DNA of 64,000 nucleotides from Streptomyces sp. NBC_01716 (GCF_036248275.1 NZ_CP109181.1:372001-436000); one strand, 5' to 3'; positions 33,795 to 42,064 are shown, counted from the first letter of the stretch. Numbers and translations: made by a program. The notes: generated by a model from the sequence alone, not told the origin.

Positions 33795-33826
33795 GTTCCG
33801 GCGTTCCGGCGTTCCGGCGTTCCGGC
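33795..33826 (+). repeat. four tandem copies of GTTCCGGC
   Basis: Four exact head-to-tail 8-base units lie 16 bases upstream of the phyH start codon, in its untranslated leader. Confidence 0.9.
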
Positions 33827-33841
33827 GAGAAAGGGATTCGG

Positions 33842-34744
33842 ATGACCGTCCGCACGATTCCGGAGAACACGGGAAGCACGCTGCCGCCCGCCTCCGCCGC
33901 CGGCGGCCTCGCTTCCCGCTTCGACCGGGACGGTTACGCCGTACTGCCGGGCGCCCTGACGCCGGACGAGGTGACGGAGCTGCGGGCGGAGACCGTGCGG
34001 ATCTGTCGCGGTGAACGGGGAGCCGTGGAGGGGGCGCTGCCGCCCGTCGCGGGCGAGAGCGACGACGACACCGTCCGCAGATTCCTGTGCGTGCACTATC
34101 CGCACAAGCTGTCGGCGCTCATGCTCGACACCATGCGCCATCCCGCGGTCGTCGGGCCGCTGACCGAAGTGATCGGGCCCGACGTCAAGTCGATGCAGTC
34201 GATGCTGTTCGTCAAGTCCGAGGGCAGGCCGGGCCAGGCGTGGCACCAGGACGAGATGTTCATCCCCACCCGGGACCGGTCGCTGACCGCCGCCTGGCTC
34301 GCCCTCGACGATGCCACCGTCGACAACGGGTGTCTGTGGGTCCTGCCGGGTTCGCACCGGCCGGGCGTCATCTACCCCAACCGCGAGCACGACGACGCGC
34401 GTTACGACTGCACGGTGGAGTCCTACGACTTTCCGTACGACGAGTCCGACGCCGTACCTGTCGAGATCGCCGCCGGATCGGTGCTGCTCTTCAACGGCTA
34501 TCTGCTGCACAAGTCGCTGCCCAACACAGGCCGGCGGGGCTTCCGGCGGGCCCTGGTCAACCACTACATGAGCGCCTCGTCCCTGCTCCCCTGGGCGGCC
34601 CCCGAGGTCGAACAGCCCATGGCCCAGGCCGACTTCAGGGACATCGTGCTGGTCGCGGGCCGCGACCCGTACGCCTACAAGGGCACCGCCGGCATCCGTA
34701 CGCCCCGGGTGCGGCGCGACCGGTCCGGGGGCTGCGACAGGTGA
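33842..34744 (+). CDS. PhyH-family Fe(II)/2-oxoglutarate dioxygenase
   Basis: Phytanoyl-CoA dioxygenase-like enzyme of 300 residues with a double-stranded beta-helix. The metal triad is visible: His135 and Asp137 in AWHQDEMF, and distal His223 in LLHKSLPN. Arg231/232 fit the 2-oxoglutarate carboxylate. It should hydroxylate an unactivated C-H using O2 and 2-oxoglutarate in the cytoplasm. It is divergent from the importer-glycosidase operon and followed four bases later by an AraC regulator, so it may modify the imported compound. The substrate is unknown. Confidence 0.88.
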   Translation: MTVRTIPENTGSTLPPASAAGGLASRFDRDGYAVLPGALTPDEVTELRAETVRICRGERGAVEGALPPVAGESDDDTVRRFLCVHYPHKLSALMLDTMRHPAVVGPLTEVIGPDVKSMQSMLFVKSEGRPGQAWHQDEMFIPTRDRSLTAAWLALDDATVDNGCLWVLPGSHRPGVIYPNREHDDARYDCTVESYDFPYDESDAVPVEIAAGSVLLFNGYLLHKSLPNTGRRGFRRALVNHYMSASSLLPWAAPEVEQPMAQADFRDIVLVAGRDPYAYKGTAGIRTPRVRRDRSGGCDR

Positions 34745-34748
34745 GGCC

Positions 34749-35663
34749 ATGACGGACGGAGGGGAACCCGTCCCGCCCCTCGCGCCCACGCTGATGGCGC
34801 GGCTCGGTCCTGCGGTCGCCGACTACCCGCCGGGCTCGGCCTTCGGGCCGAGGGACGCGGGTTCGTACGAGTTCGTCTGGCTGCTGCACGGCAGTGCCCG
34901 CTGGGTCTGCGGCGATCTGACCGTGCCGCTGGCGCCGAGCGCGCTGCTGCTCGTACGGCCCGGTATGCGCGACACGTTCCACTGGGACACCCACCGGCCC
35001 ACCCGGCACGCCTACACGCACTTCCGGCTGCGCCCCGGTGTACCGGGCGACGAGGCCCCCGACGACACCGACTGGCCGATCGTCCGGGATCTGTCGGGGC
35101 GGGGCGACCCGATGGCCGCGCTCTGCCAGTACCTCCTGACACTCGGCGCGACACGCCCGCCGGCCTGGGAGCGGCACGCCGAGGAGACCCTGCGGCTGCT
35201 GCTCCTCACCTTCGTGCACGGCCCCGGCACCAGGGCCGGCGCGCACACGCTCCCCGAACCGCTGGTCGCCATGATGGGCGCGGTCCGCGCCCACTGGTCG
35301 GACGGCGTCGCCCGGCCGCTCGCCCTCGCGCGACTGGCGCGCGCCGCCGGGGTCTCGGAGAGCACGTTGTGCCGTATCTGCCGACGGCAGCTCGGCGTGA
35401 GCCCCGTGGAAGGGCTCGAACGGCTCCGGCTGGCGAGGGCCGAGCCGCTGCTGTGGCTGAGCAACCTCTCGCTGGGCGCCATAGCCGTGCAGTGCGGCTT
35501 CGCCGACGCGTACCACTTCTCGCGCCGGTTCCGCGCGGTCTACGGAATGGCCCCGAGCGCCTTCCGCGAGGTCCCGCCCGAGTCGGCGCCACCGTCCCCG
35601 CTCTCGAACGGCGCGCTGTCCGCGCTCCAGGCACTGGTGCCGCCCTCGCAGTCGGGTCAGTGA
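34749..35663 (+). CDS. AraC-family transcriptional regulator
   Basis: Regulator of 304 residues. The N-terminal cupin-like arm (about 15-110, with SYEFVWLLHGSARWVCGDLTV and PGMRDTFHWDTHRPTRHAYTHFRL) would bind a ligand. The C-terminal double helix-turn-helix is at 190-285, with LARLARAAGVSESTLCRICRRQLGVSPVEGLERLRL and IAVQCGFADAYHFSRRFRAVYGMAPSAFRE. It lies four bases after phyH and is probably co-transcribed. By position it is the likely activator of the divergent glycan-utilisation operon and of phyH. Confidence 0.92.
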   Translation: MTDGGEPVPPLAPTLMARLGPAVADYPPGSAFGPRDAGSYEFVWLLHGSARWVCGDLTVPLAPSALLLVRPGMRDTFHWDTHRPTRHAYTHFRLRPGVPGDEAPDDTDWPIVRDLSGRGDPMAALCQYLLTLGATRPPAWERHAEETLRLLLLTFVHGPGTRAGAHTLPEPLVAMMGAVRAHWSDGVARPLALARLARAAGVSESTLCRICRRQLGVSPVEGLERLRLARAEPLLWLSNLSLGAIAVQCGFADAYHFSRRFRAVYGMAPSAFREVPPESAPPSPLSNGALSALQALVPPSQSGQ

Positions 35664-35683
35664 GGGGCCCAAGCGTCCGGAGT

Positions 35684-35706
35684 CGATTACCTCAGAGGTA
35701 ATCGAC
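35684..35706. promoter_or_regulatory. 23-base perfect palindrome, operator candidate
   Basis: TCGATTACCTC (35684-35694), a central A, and GAGGTAATCGA (35696-35706) are perfect reverse complements. The site is 83 bases upstream of the SnoaL-like gene. The TTACCT/AGGTAA halves resemble sites bound by HxlR-type regulators, which is an inference; no such regulator gene is nearby. Confidence 0.7.
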
Positions 35707-35788
35707 CTGTCTCCCTGCCCCCGGCAGGATCGAGGACATCGACGGGAACCCCCGCAGGGATCCCGGCAGCAGCCGCGAGGAGAAGACC

Positions 35789-36244
35789 ATGTCCCACAAC
35801 TCCCCTGCCAGCACGGTGGGTTCAGCCACGGCGGGTTCTCCCGGAGACGCGACGCGGGCCGTCGTACGGGAGTTCCTCACCGCGCGGGCGGCGGGAGACA
35901 CCGAACGGCTCGTCGCGCTCTTCGCCGACGAGGTCGACTGGCTGCTCGCCGAGAACCCCGTGGTCCCGTGGATCCGTCCACGGTTCACCGGCGCCGAATG
36001 CGCGGCCCAGTTCGGTGAGTTGATGGAGTACGTCGTGCCCGAGGACGCGCGCGCCACCGTCGACGCCCTCATGGTCGACGGCAAGGACGCGATGCTGACC
36101 GGGCACTTGGCGGGGACCGTACGCGCGACGGGAAAGTCCTTCGAGGGGCCGTTCGCGCTGCGCCTGACCATCGAGGACGGCCGGATCATCCGCCATCACC
36201 TCTACGAGAACAGCCTGTCGATCGCCGAGGCCTGCACGGTGTGA
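35789..36244 (+). CDS. SnoaL-like / NTF2-family protein
   Basis: Protein of 151 residues with the NTF2-like alpha+beta barrel pattern: VVREFLTARAAGDTERLVALFADEVDWLL, then a strand-rich region and ALRLTIEDGRIIRHHLYEN. Family members include polyketide cyclases, ketosteroid isomerase-like enzymes and ring hydrolases; no catalytic set can be assigned. GAGGAGAAG lies upstream of the ATG. A 23-base palindrome precedes it, so it appears to be independently and tightly regulated. Confidence 0.85.
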   Translation: MSHNSPASTVGSATAGSPGDATRAVVREFLTARAAGDTERLVALFADEVDWLLAENPVVPWIRPRFTGAECAAQFGELMEYVVPEDARATVDALMVDGKDAMLTGHLAGTVRATGKSFEGPFALRLTIEDGRIIRHHLYENSLSIAEACTV

Positions 36245-36333
36245 GGACGCGGCGCGGCATCGGGGCGCCCGAGATCCGGAGTCGGCGGCGGAGACATGGA
36301 TGCTGGGCCGCTGCACCACAGCCCGGCCGGAGC

Positions 36334-36407
36334 CGGGCCGCCGGGATTCGAACCCGGGTCCCCTTTGGCAGAAAGAAGTATCCGTCGCCTGCGCACCGGG
36401 CGCCCCG
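36334..36407 (-). other. degenerate tRNA-like sequence
   Basis: On the minus strand, a 74-base unit starts CGGGGCG (36407-36401) and ends CGGCCCG (36340-36334); these pair at six of seven positions as an acceptor stem would. A perfect T arm CCGGG-TTCGAAT-CCCGG occupies 36357-36341. The D arm is poor. The anticodon stem is weak (CTTCT/AAAGG with one mismatch), giving a CTG loop triplet. The overall length is that of a normal tRNA. I read it as a decayed tRNA or mimic, not a working gene. Confidence 0.35.
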
Positions 36408-36485
36408 ATGCCGGCGCCCCCCGAGATCAGAACGGCGTGCGGCGTGATTTCACCCTGAGAAGTAGCCGCGGCCTGCGCACCGGGA
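36375..36485. repeat. imperfect direct repeat, 26 bp, 85 bp apart
   Basis: 36375-36400 and 36460-36485 agree at 23 of 26 positions and share CCTGCGCACCGGG. The first copy is inside the tRNA-like sequence. Confidence 0.65.
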
Positions 36486-36522
36486 GGTGCCGTGTGTGAA
36501 GTTGTGGGCCGAAGAAAGCCCG

Positions 36523-36933
36523 CTAGAGACTGCTCAACCGTTCGAAGGGGAACGGTGGTTGGGCCAGCGGGCGCACGGCGAGGCGGGTCAGCGGGAGTAC
36601 GTTGTCGTCGCCCGCCGTGCGATTGGCGTGTATCACCGCGCACCTCGTGCAGCGATGGACGAGAACCCACTCGCCGTCACCTCGCACGGAGATGGCGAGC
36701 GGTTCCATCCGCGCACCGCAGTCGGCCTGCCGGTCGCCGGGGGTGTCGTCGAGATGTCGGCTCCACAGGCAGTTCGGGCAGTGGTTGCGATGGTCGGTAC
36801 CCATCGCGCTCATCGATACGTCGAGCCCGCACTGCAGACACCGGAAGGACTCGGCACGCGCTTCGCCGCGTGCCTGCCGTGAGGTGTTGCGGGATCCGGA
36901 TCTTCTGTGACGCGACGTGTTGTCACGGGACAT
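36523..36933 (-). CDS. RNHCP-domain zinc-ribbon protein
   Basis: Protein of 136 residues. The name-giving motif is present as HRNHCPNCLWSRHLD near residue 48. It is preceded by FRCLQCGLDV and followed by DCGARMEPLAI and VHRCTRCAVIHANRTAGDDN, so three CxxC-type pairs can coordinate zinc. A basic, Ser/Arg-rich N-terminus (MSRDNTSRHRRSGSRNTSR) may contact nucleic acid. The function is unknown, but family members are small zinc-ribbon proteins of the cytoplasm. Start at 36933 ATG. Confidence 0.88.
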   Translation of the reverse strand: MSRDNTSRHRRSGSRNTSRQARGEARAESFRCLQCGLDVSMSAMGTDHRNHCPNCLWSRHLDDTPGDRQADCGARMEPLAISVRGDGEWVLVHRCTRCAVIHANRTAGDDNVLPLTRLAVRPLAQPPFPFERLSSL

Positions 36934-37030
36934 GCTGTGTACGACTCCTTGGGTGACGCGGGGAACGACGACGGGGTCTCATGTCCGTCTCGCGTCGAGG
37001 GAGCTCGTCTCGCCCGGCAACTGATCGCGA

Positions 37031-37191
37031 TCAGCGCCGAGTTGAACCCACCTCGATCACGAGATCGGTTCCGTCCGCGTCGTACACATACACACACCGT
37101 CCTTGTCGCGTTCCAGCAGTACCCGGCCATGAAAACCGCCGCTGGGGCCTCGGGGCAACCGAATATCGGGCGGGCAAGGGGCCGCTGACAC
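37031..37191 (-). pseudogene. small frameshifted gene after KimA-like permease
   Basis: GTG at 37191 begins two bases after the permease stop codon, so it was probably co-translated. The frame reads sensibly through GRVLLERDKDG, then hits a GT-rich tract (GTGTGTGTATGTGTAC, minus strand, about 37096-37081). Removing two bases there restores a frame reading GVYVYDADGTDLVIEVGSTRR to a stop at 37033-37031, giving about 53 codons. As it stands the frame ends at 37057 with an unlikely tail. No family is recognised. The extra dinucleotide looks like slipped-strand expansion; a sequencing error is possible. Confidence 0.5.
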
Positions 37192-37193
37192 TC

Positions 37194-39572
37194 TCAGACG
37201 TGAAAGGGCACCGAGGTGACGACGATCTTGCGCAGGGGACGCAGCGCCCGGCGCAGGCGCGGGGCCGTCCGGCCGTGCAGGGCGCTGTAGCGCCGTTGGC
37301 GCATGACGACCTCCGGGAGGATCACGGTCAGGGTGAGGTCGGGCCGCTGGTGGTGCAGGGCTTCGATGTAGTTGACCAGGGGCGCGATGACCGCACGGTA
37401 CGGGGAGACGAGTTCCTGGAGGGGCAGATGGTCGCCCCACAACCGCCAGTGCTCACGGAAGGTTTCGGCCTCTCGTACGCCTGTGCTGACATGCACGACA
37501 AGCACCGGCTGCTCCAGCGAGGCGGCGTACGCGAGCGCGCGCATACCGGCGCGGTCCAGCGTCTCGATCGGTACGAGGGAGAGATGCCGGACCTCCTCGG
37601 GCACCTCCTCGGTCTCCTCCGACTTCCCCGCCTCATCCCCAGCCTCATCCCCCGCCGCACGGAACGCCTCCGGGTCCCGTACCTCGCGCCCGTCAGTCGA
37701 ATCCGCCGATTCGGACGGGTGGGACGGGTGGGACGAGTCGGCGGAGCCGGGCAGGTCGGGCGAGCCCTCGACGCCCTCGGCCGGCGCGGGTACCCGAGGC
37801 GCGATGGTCCTGCGCGGGATCTCGATCGCGTGCAGTTGGAGCCGCAGCGCCGCCGCCACGGTGTCGTAGTGACGGCGGATGCGTGTCGTGGCGAAGAGGA
37901 ACAGCGCGACCGCCACGAGCGCGACCCAGGCGCCTTCGGTGAACTTGGTGATGCCCGCCGTGATGAGGACGATCGCGGAGAGAACCCCGCCGGTCGCGTT
38001 GAACACCAGGCTCTTGCGCCAGTGACGGTCCCTCAGACGCCACCAGTGGACCACCATTCCGGCCTGCGACAGGGAGAACGCGAGGAAGACGCCGACCGCG
38101 TACAGCGGGATGAGTGAGGCGGTGCGGCCGTCGAACGCCACGTACACCAGCCCCGCCGCGACCGACAGCAGGATGATGCCGTTGCTGAAGGCGAGCCGGT
38201 CGCCCATCCGCGCGAAGAGGCGGGGCGCGTGGTCGTCGCGGGCGAGCAGGGACAGGACGCGCGGGAAGTCGTTGAACGCGGTGTTGGCCGCGAGGAGCAG
38301 CACGGCGGCGGTGGCGGCCTGCGTGTAGACGTATATCGGGCCCGAACCGTAGTTGCTGTGGGCGAGTTGGGACAGCACCGTCTCGCCGGAGCGGGGCAGG
38401 ATCCCGTCGAAGTGGACGAGGGCGATGATGCCCGAGAACAGGGTGACGAGCAGTCCGATCATCCACGTCAGCGTCGTGCGCGCGTTGCGCCACTCGACGG
38501 GCTTGAACGCGGGGACCGCGTTCGAGATCGCCTCGATACCGGTCATCGCCGTCGCGCCGGACGCGAAGGCCCGCATCACGAGCAGGATGCCGAGCCCTTC
38601 GGTGGCGTTGACGGGCGGATGCGGCACCGGGTCGAAGCCCCGGCCGCCCGCGTCGGCGAGGCCGACGGCGACCAGCGCCACCATCGCGATCACGAAGGCG
38701 TAGGTCGGCGCGGCGAAGATGGCGCCGGCCTGCCGGATCCCGCGCAGGTTGCAGGCGAGAAGGACGGCGATGGCGGCGACGCCGATCAGTACGGAGGAGG
38801 CGGCCAGAGACGGCAGGGCGGAGGTGATCGCGGCGACACCGGCGGCGATGGAGACCGCGACGGTCAGGATGTAGTCGGTCATCAGCCCGGCGGCGGCGAC
38901 GAGTCCCGGAACGCGCCCCAGGTTGTCGCTCGCGACGATGTACGAGCCGCCGCCGTGAGGATAGGCACGGATGGTCTGGCGGTACGAGAGTCCGATGGCC
39001 AGCATCAGGAAGACGATGGTGGCCGCGATGGGGATCGAGTAGCCGATGCCGGCGGTGCCGGCGAGGACGAGGACGGCGAGCATCGCCTCGGGCCCGTACG
39101 CGACGGAGGAGAGCGCGTCGGCGGACAGGACGGGCAGGGCGACCAGCTTGCGCATGCGCTCGCGGGCGATGGCCGTGCTCGCCAGCGCGGGGCCCAGCAG
39201 CAGACGCCGTACCCGGTACAGGCCCCGGGGGCGGTCGACGGTGGCCGGCGGGCCCTCCTCCGCCGGGCGGGCGGGCGCCGGGCGGGGCTGCGAGGTGCCC
39301 AGCACCGTGGGGCCGAAGGGGGCGACCGGGACCACCCGGCCGAAGCGGGCCGGCGTGATCTGGGCCGGTGTGGGGAGAGCACCCAGGTCCGGGTCCACCG
39401 GCAGCGCCCGCCGCCATACGTCGGGGCCCGCCGACACCCGCCGCCACTCACGTCCCACGCCGCGCAGCACGTCCAACTGCTGCGCGTCGAGTGCCCGGAG
39501 GGGGGTGGTGCCAGGCACCGCCGCACTCCGCCTGCTCTTCGCGTTCGAGGTATTACCGTGAGTGCCCGACAT
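37194..39572 (-). CDS. KimA-like APC-superfamily permease
   Basis: Large permease of 792 residues. After a Pro/Ala-rich N-terminus of about 100 residues come 12 membrane helices (from KLVALPVLSADALSSVAYGPEAMLAV to about 590) with the KimA/YdaO hallmarks SSVAYGPEA, YPHGGGSYIVASDNLG and a central FNDFPRV. A cytoplasmic C-terminal domain of about 200 residues follows. This family includes high-affinity K+ importers. An acidic, Ser/Pro/Glu-rich spacer of about 60 residues interrupts the C-terminal domain and is unusual. ATG at 39572 has no strong ribosome site, and the true start may differ. Confidence 0.85.
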   Translation of the reverse strand: MSGTHGNTSNAKSRRSAAVPGTTPLRALDAQQLDVLRGVGREWRRVSAGPDVWRRALPVDPDLGALPTPAQITPARFGRVVPVAPFGPTVLGTSQPRPAPARPAEEGPPATVDRPRGLYRVRRLLLGPALASTAIARERMRKLVALPVLSADALSSVAYGPEAMLAVLVLAGTAGIGYSIPIAATIVFLMLAIGLSYRQTIRAYPHGGGSYIVASDNLGRVPGLVAAAGLMTDYILTVAVSIAAGVAAITSALPSLAASSVLIGVAAIAVLLACNLRGIRQAGAIFAAPTYAFVIAMVALVAVGLADAGGRGFDPVPHPPVNATEGLGILLVMRAFASGATAMTGIEAISNAVPAFKPVEWRNARTTLTWMIGLLVTLFSGIIALVHFDGILPRSGETVLSQLAHSNYGSGPIYVYTQAATAAVLLLAANTAFNDFPRVLSLLARDDHAPRLFARMGDRLAFSNGIILLSVAAGLVYVAFDGRTASLIPLYAVGVFLAFSLSQAGMVVHWWRLRDRHWRKSLVFNATGGVLSAIVLITAGITKFTEGAWVALVAVALFLFATTRIRRHYDTVAAALRLQLHAIEIPRRTIAPRVPAPAEGVEGSPDLPGSADSSHPSHPSESADSTDGREVRDPEAFRAAGDEAGDEAGKSEETEEVPEEVRHLSLVPIETLDRAGMRALAYAASLEQPVLVVHVSTGVREAETFREHWRLWGDHLPLQELVSPYRAVIAPLVNYIEALHHQRPDLTLTVILPEVVMRQRRYSALHGRTAPRLRRALRPLRKIVVTSVPFHV

Positions 39573-39683
39573 GCGGCAAGTCTCGCGGAATGCCCCACTT
39601 CGGGGCGGGAGTGACTCCGGGAGGTTCCGAGCCGGATTCGCGACGGGCGGCCAGGGCCCCGCCGTCACGCCGTCACCGACAGG

Positions 39684-40112
39684 TCAGGACCTTCCGCGGT
39701 GGATCCAGTGGGCCCGGCGCTGATGCCGAAGGGCCGGAGGAGTCACGGAGGGCGACCGCTCCGACGGCTGTCCGGGCTGTGTGGGCTGCGCGGGCGCCTC
39801 GTGCCCGGAGCTGCGCTCGGCCGGGCGCTGAAGGGTGTCGAGGGCGTAGTTCGTGGTGGCGATGCAGTTCACGAGCTGTTCCTCGGTGAAGTCCTCCGAC
39901 CCAGGCACATGGGGGACCAAGCCGATCAGGGCTCCCTCGTTGACGATCTCCGCGTCAAGGCCCGCCGCTCCGTCCATGTCCCACAGCGCCTCGATCTTGT
40001 CGTCGAGGACGACCCGGATACCGAACTCGTAAACACCCGCGTGCACCATGTGCGCCATGACTCCGCGGTCACGAAGTTGCGTGGTCAGACGCTCGGCGCG
40101 ATCCGCGTCCAT
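39684..40112 (-). CDS. hypothetical protein
   Basis: Soluble protein of 142 residues. The N-terminal 90 residues look folded: MDADRAERLTTQLRDRGVMAHMVHAGVYEFGIRVVLDDKIEALWDMDGAAGLDAEIV alternates helices and strands, and a C-terminal helix EEQLVNCIATTNYALD follows. The tail is Pro/Gln/Ser-rich and basic. A GAGGTG lies upstream of ATG 40112. There is no recognised family. The neighbouring KimA-like gene lies downstream in the same direction with a 111-base gap, so co-expression is possible. Confidence 0.75.
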   Translation of the reverse strand: MDADRAERLTTQLRDRGVMAHMVHAGVYEFGIRVVLDDKIEALWDMDGAAGLDAEIVNEGALIGLVPHVPGSEDFTEEQLVNCIATTNYALDTLQRPAERSSGHEAPAQPTQPGQPSERSPSVTPPALRHQRRAHWIHRGRS

Positions 40113-40423
40113 ACGGAGCACCTCTTCACCTACGACATTCCTGGGCCCGGGCCACCCTCTGGCGGTCCCGAAGCCCTCGTTTTTCCCACCGTAACTCTCC
40201 CCGGCGCGGCTCGCCGAACCTCCGATCCCCCTCGGCACCTCCACCGCCCCGCCCGTTCCCACGCCGCGAACGCCCGTATCGGGCACGTGCACGGCCCGAT
40301 CAGGGGGCCCCTTCTCCCAGTGGGTCCAGGAGTGGGCCCTGAGGCCCTGCGTCTGGGCCCGGGTCACTCCTTACCCTCCAGCCCCAACAAGTGAACCAGC
40401 GAAGGCTTGGACGAGGAGCTCGG
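40113..40423. other. intergenic region with no supported feature
   Basis: This 311-base divergent gap is C-rich on the plus strand and must contain the promoters for both flanking genes. I see no convincing repeat, RNA or small gene. Confidence 0.5.
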
Positions 40424-42064
40424 ATGAACGGGAATGATCATCGTCGCAGAGCGCACGCGTACGCCGAGACGGGTCAGGGCGGCGTCGAGTACGTGGCGAT
40501 GATCGGCGTCGTCGCCGCGGTCGTCGCGGGGATCCTGGCGCTGACGGTCCCCGCCGATACGGCCGTGGGTCTTCAGGACGCGGTGTGCCGGATCGTCAAC
40601 GCGGGCGACGGCGGCGACGGCTGTGACTCCGGGGGCGGCGGGGGCGAGGACGGGGGTGGCGGCGGGGACGGCGAGATACCCGAGGGACCGCCCGGCGACC
40701 CGTTCCAGCCCGCGAAGTGCCTGCTCTCGCAGGATCAGACCAAGACCACCGTCGTCGTCCAGATCCTCTTCATCAAGATCAGCAGCTCCGAGCAGGTCAA
40801 ACTCCAGCAGTGGTCGGACGGCACCGTCACCCTGGAGCGGATCACCGAGTCCGGAGGCGGCGTCACCGCGAGCATCTCGGCCGGTATCCCCGGTCTGAAG
40901 GACTGGGGCGGCAGCGCGTCGCTCAGCGGCAGCTATATGAAGGGCAGCGGCAGCGGCGGTCAGTGGCTGTTCAACGGCAACAAGACCGGCGACCCCCAGA
41001 AGGACCTGGAGCTGAATCTGGAGGACGCCAAGCAGTTCACCGAGTATCTGAAGGCACAGGACGAGTGCAACTCGCGCCCGGCCGGACCCCGGTCCTCCGA
41101 ACTCGGGATGATCTGCGGCTACCACGCCGACAAGAAGAAGCCCGACCTGCCGCCCGAGAAGGCGCCGGACGTCGACATCACCAAGACCAGCACGGAGGCG
41201 GCGGGCAGCGTCAGTTTCGGCAAGTCCTTCACGAAGGGCAAGGGCGGAAAGGACAAGGACGGCAAGCCGACCGATCTCGGCAACATATCCGGCGAGTTCG
41301 GGACCGGCACCATGACCGAGGACGTCGTGGTGATGCGCGCCAACACCGGCCCCGACGCGGGCAAGATCACCTTCATCTACACCTTCAGCGTCGACGCCAA
41401 GGGCGGCGAACTCGCCCAGGGCAAGGCGACCCGGATGCAGCAGGTCGCCGTCACCTACGACGCGGCGACGTACGACCAGGAGGAGAAGGACGGCAAGGAG
41501 CACCGCCCGGAGAAGCTGGTGATCACCACCAGCCAGGAGAACGGCGAAGGCGCCGGCTTCCAGGGCGGAGCCGGCGCGAACGTCCCCGGCACCCCGGTCA
41601 CCATCGACGTCGGCGGCGGAGGCGGCACGATCGAGTCCAAGATCCACACGGAGTCGGCGGAACTGGTCCTCGACAACGACGGGGACAGCAAACTGGTCGA
41701 GGACTGGCTGCGCGGACGCGGCGACTTCCCCGCCAGTGACGCCCTGCCGACCCCCTCGGAAGCGGCCGAGGCACCGGGCAGCGACGCCGGACCGCTGGAG
41801 CGCCTGCTCCACGACAAGGGCAAACTCTCCCGCCTCGACTACAACGCCAACACCGACTGGTGGAACGCCTCACTCGGCATCGGCTTCGGCATCTCCGCCG
41901 GGCAGGTGACGCTCGGCTTCAAGCTCTTCGGCATCGACATCACGCACGAGGAGAAGAACCAGACGATCACCGGCGACCCGACGTACGCCACGGGGCCGAA
42001 GAACGGCGGCGCGCGGCCGTGGGTGGAGTGGAAGAACTGCACCCAGACGAAGCCGATCGTCTAG
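40424..42064 (+). CDS. Flp-pilin-headed surface protein
   Basis: Protein of 546 residues. Residues about 12-40 (ETGQGGVEYVAMIGVVAAVV) match the Flp/Fap pilin or class III signal: Gly-Gln-Gly before a Glu at position +5 of a long hydrophobic helix, as processed by TadV-type peptidases. A Gly/Asp/Glu linker with two Cys follows, then about 430 hydrophilic residues. These include GAGANVPGTP and three clusters of lysines, ending with strand-rich ASLGIGFGISAGQVTLGFKLFGI. A pilin-like anchor fused to so large a domain is uncommon. GAGGAG is eight bases before ATG. No tad genes are in the window. The stop codon lies in a MITE-like end sequence. Confidence 0.7.
   Translation: MNGNDHRRRAHAYAETGQGGVEYVAMIGVVAAVVAGILALTVPADTAVGLQDAVCRIVNAGDGGDGCDSGGGGGEDGGGGGDGEIPEGPPGDPFQPAKCLLSQDQTKTTVVVQILFIKISSSEQVKLQQWSDGTVTLERITESGGGVTASISAGIPGLKDWGGSASLSGSYMKGSGSGGQWLFNGNKTGDPQKDLELNLEDAKQFTEYLKAQDECNSRPAGPRSSELGMICGYHADKKKPDLPPEKAPDVDITKTSTEAAGSVSFGKSFTKGKGGKDKDGKPTDLGNISGEFGTGTMTEDVVVMRANTGPDAGKITFIYTFSVDAKGGELAQGKATRMQQVAVTYDAATYDQEEKDGKEHRPEKLVITTSQENGEGAGFQGGAGANVPGTPVTIDVGGGGGTIESKIHTESAELVLDNDGDSKLVEDWLRGRGDFPASDALPTPSEAAEAPGSDAGPLERLLHDKGKLSRLDYNANTDWWNASLGIGFGISAGQVTLGFKLFGIDITHEEKNQTITGDPTYATGPKNGGARPWVEWKNCTQTKPIV

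Larger units (their letters stand above)
33502..33841. promoter_or_regulatory. divergent control region, ABC operon / phyH
   Basis: This 340-base gap contains no convincing gene. A perfect palindrome CTAATACGTATTAG sits at 33603-33616. AT-rich stretches around 33625-33720 could hold promoters for both directions. A four-copy 8-base repeat, GTTCCGGC, occupies 33795-33826 just before phyH. Confidence 0.6.

Noticed and set aside
34749..35663. AraC protein as the binder of the CTAATACGTATTAG palindrome
   Set aside because: AraC proteins usually contact direct, asymmetric sites; without data I treat the palindrome as belonging to an unknown dimeric regulator.
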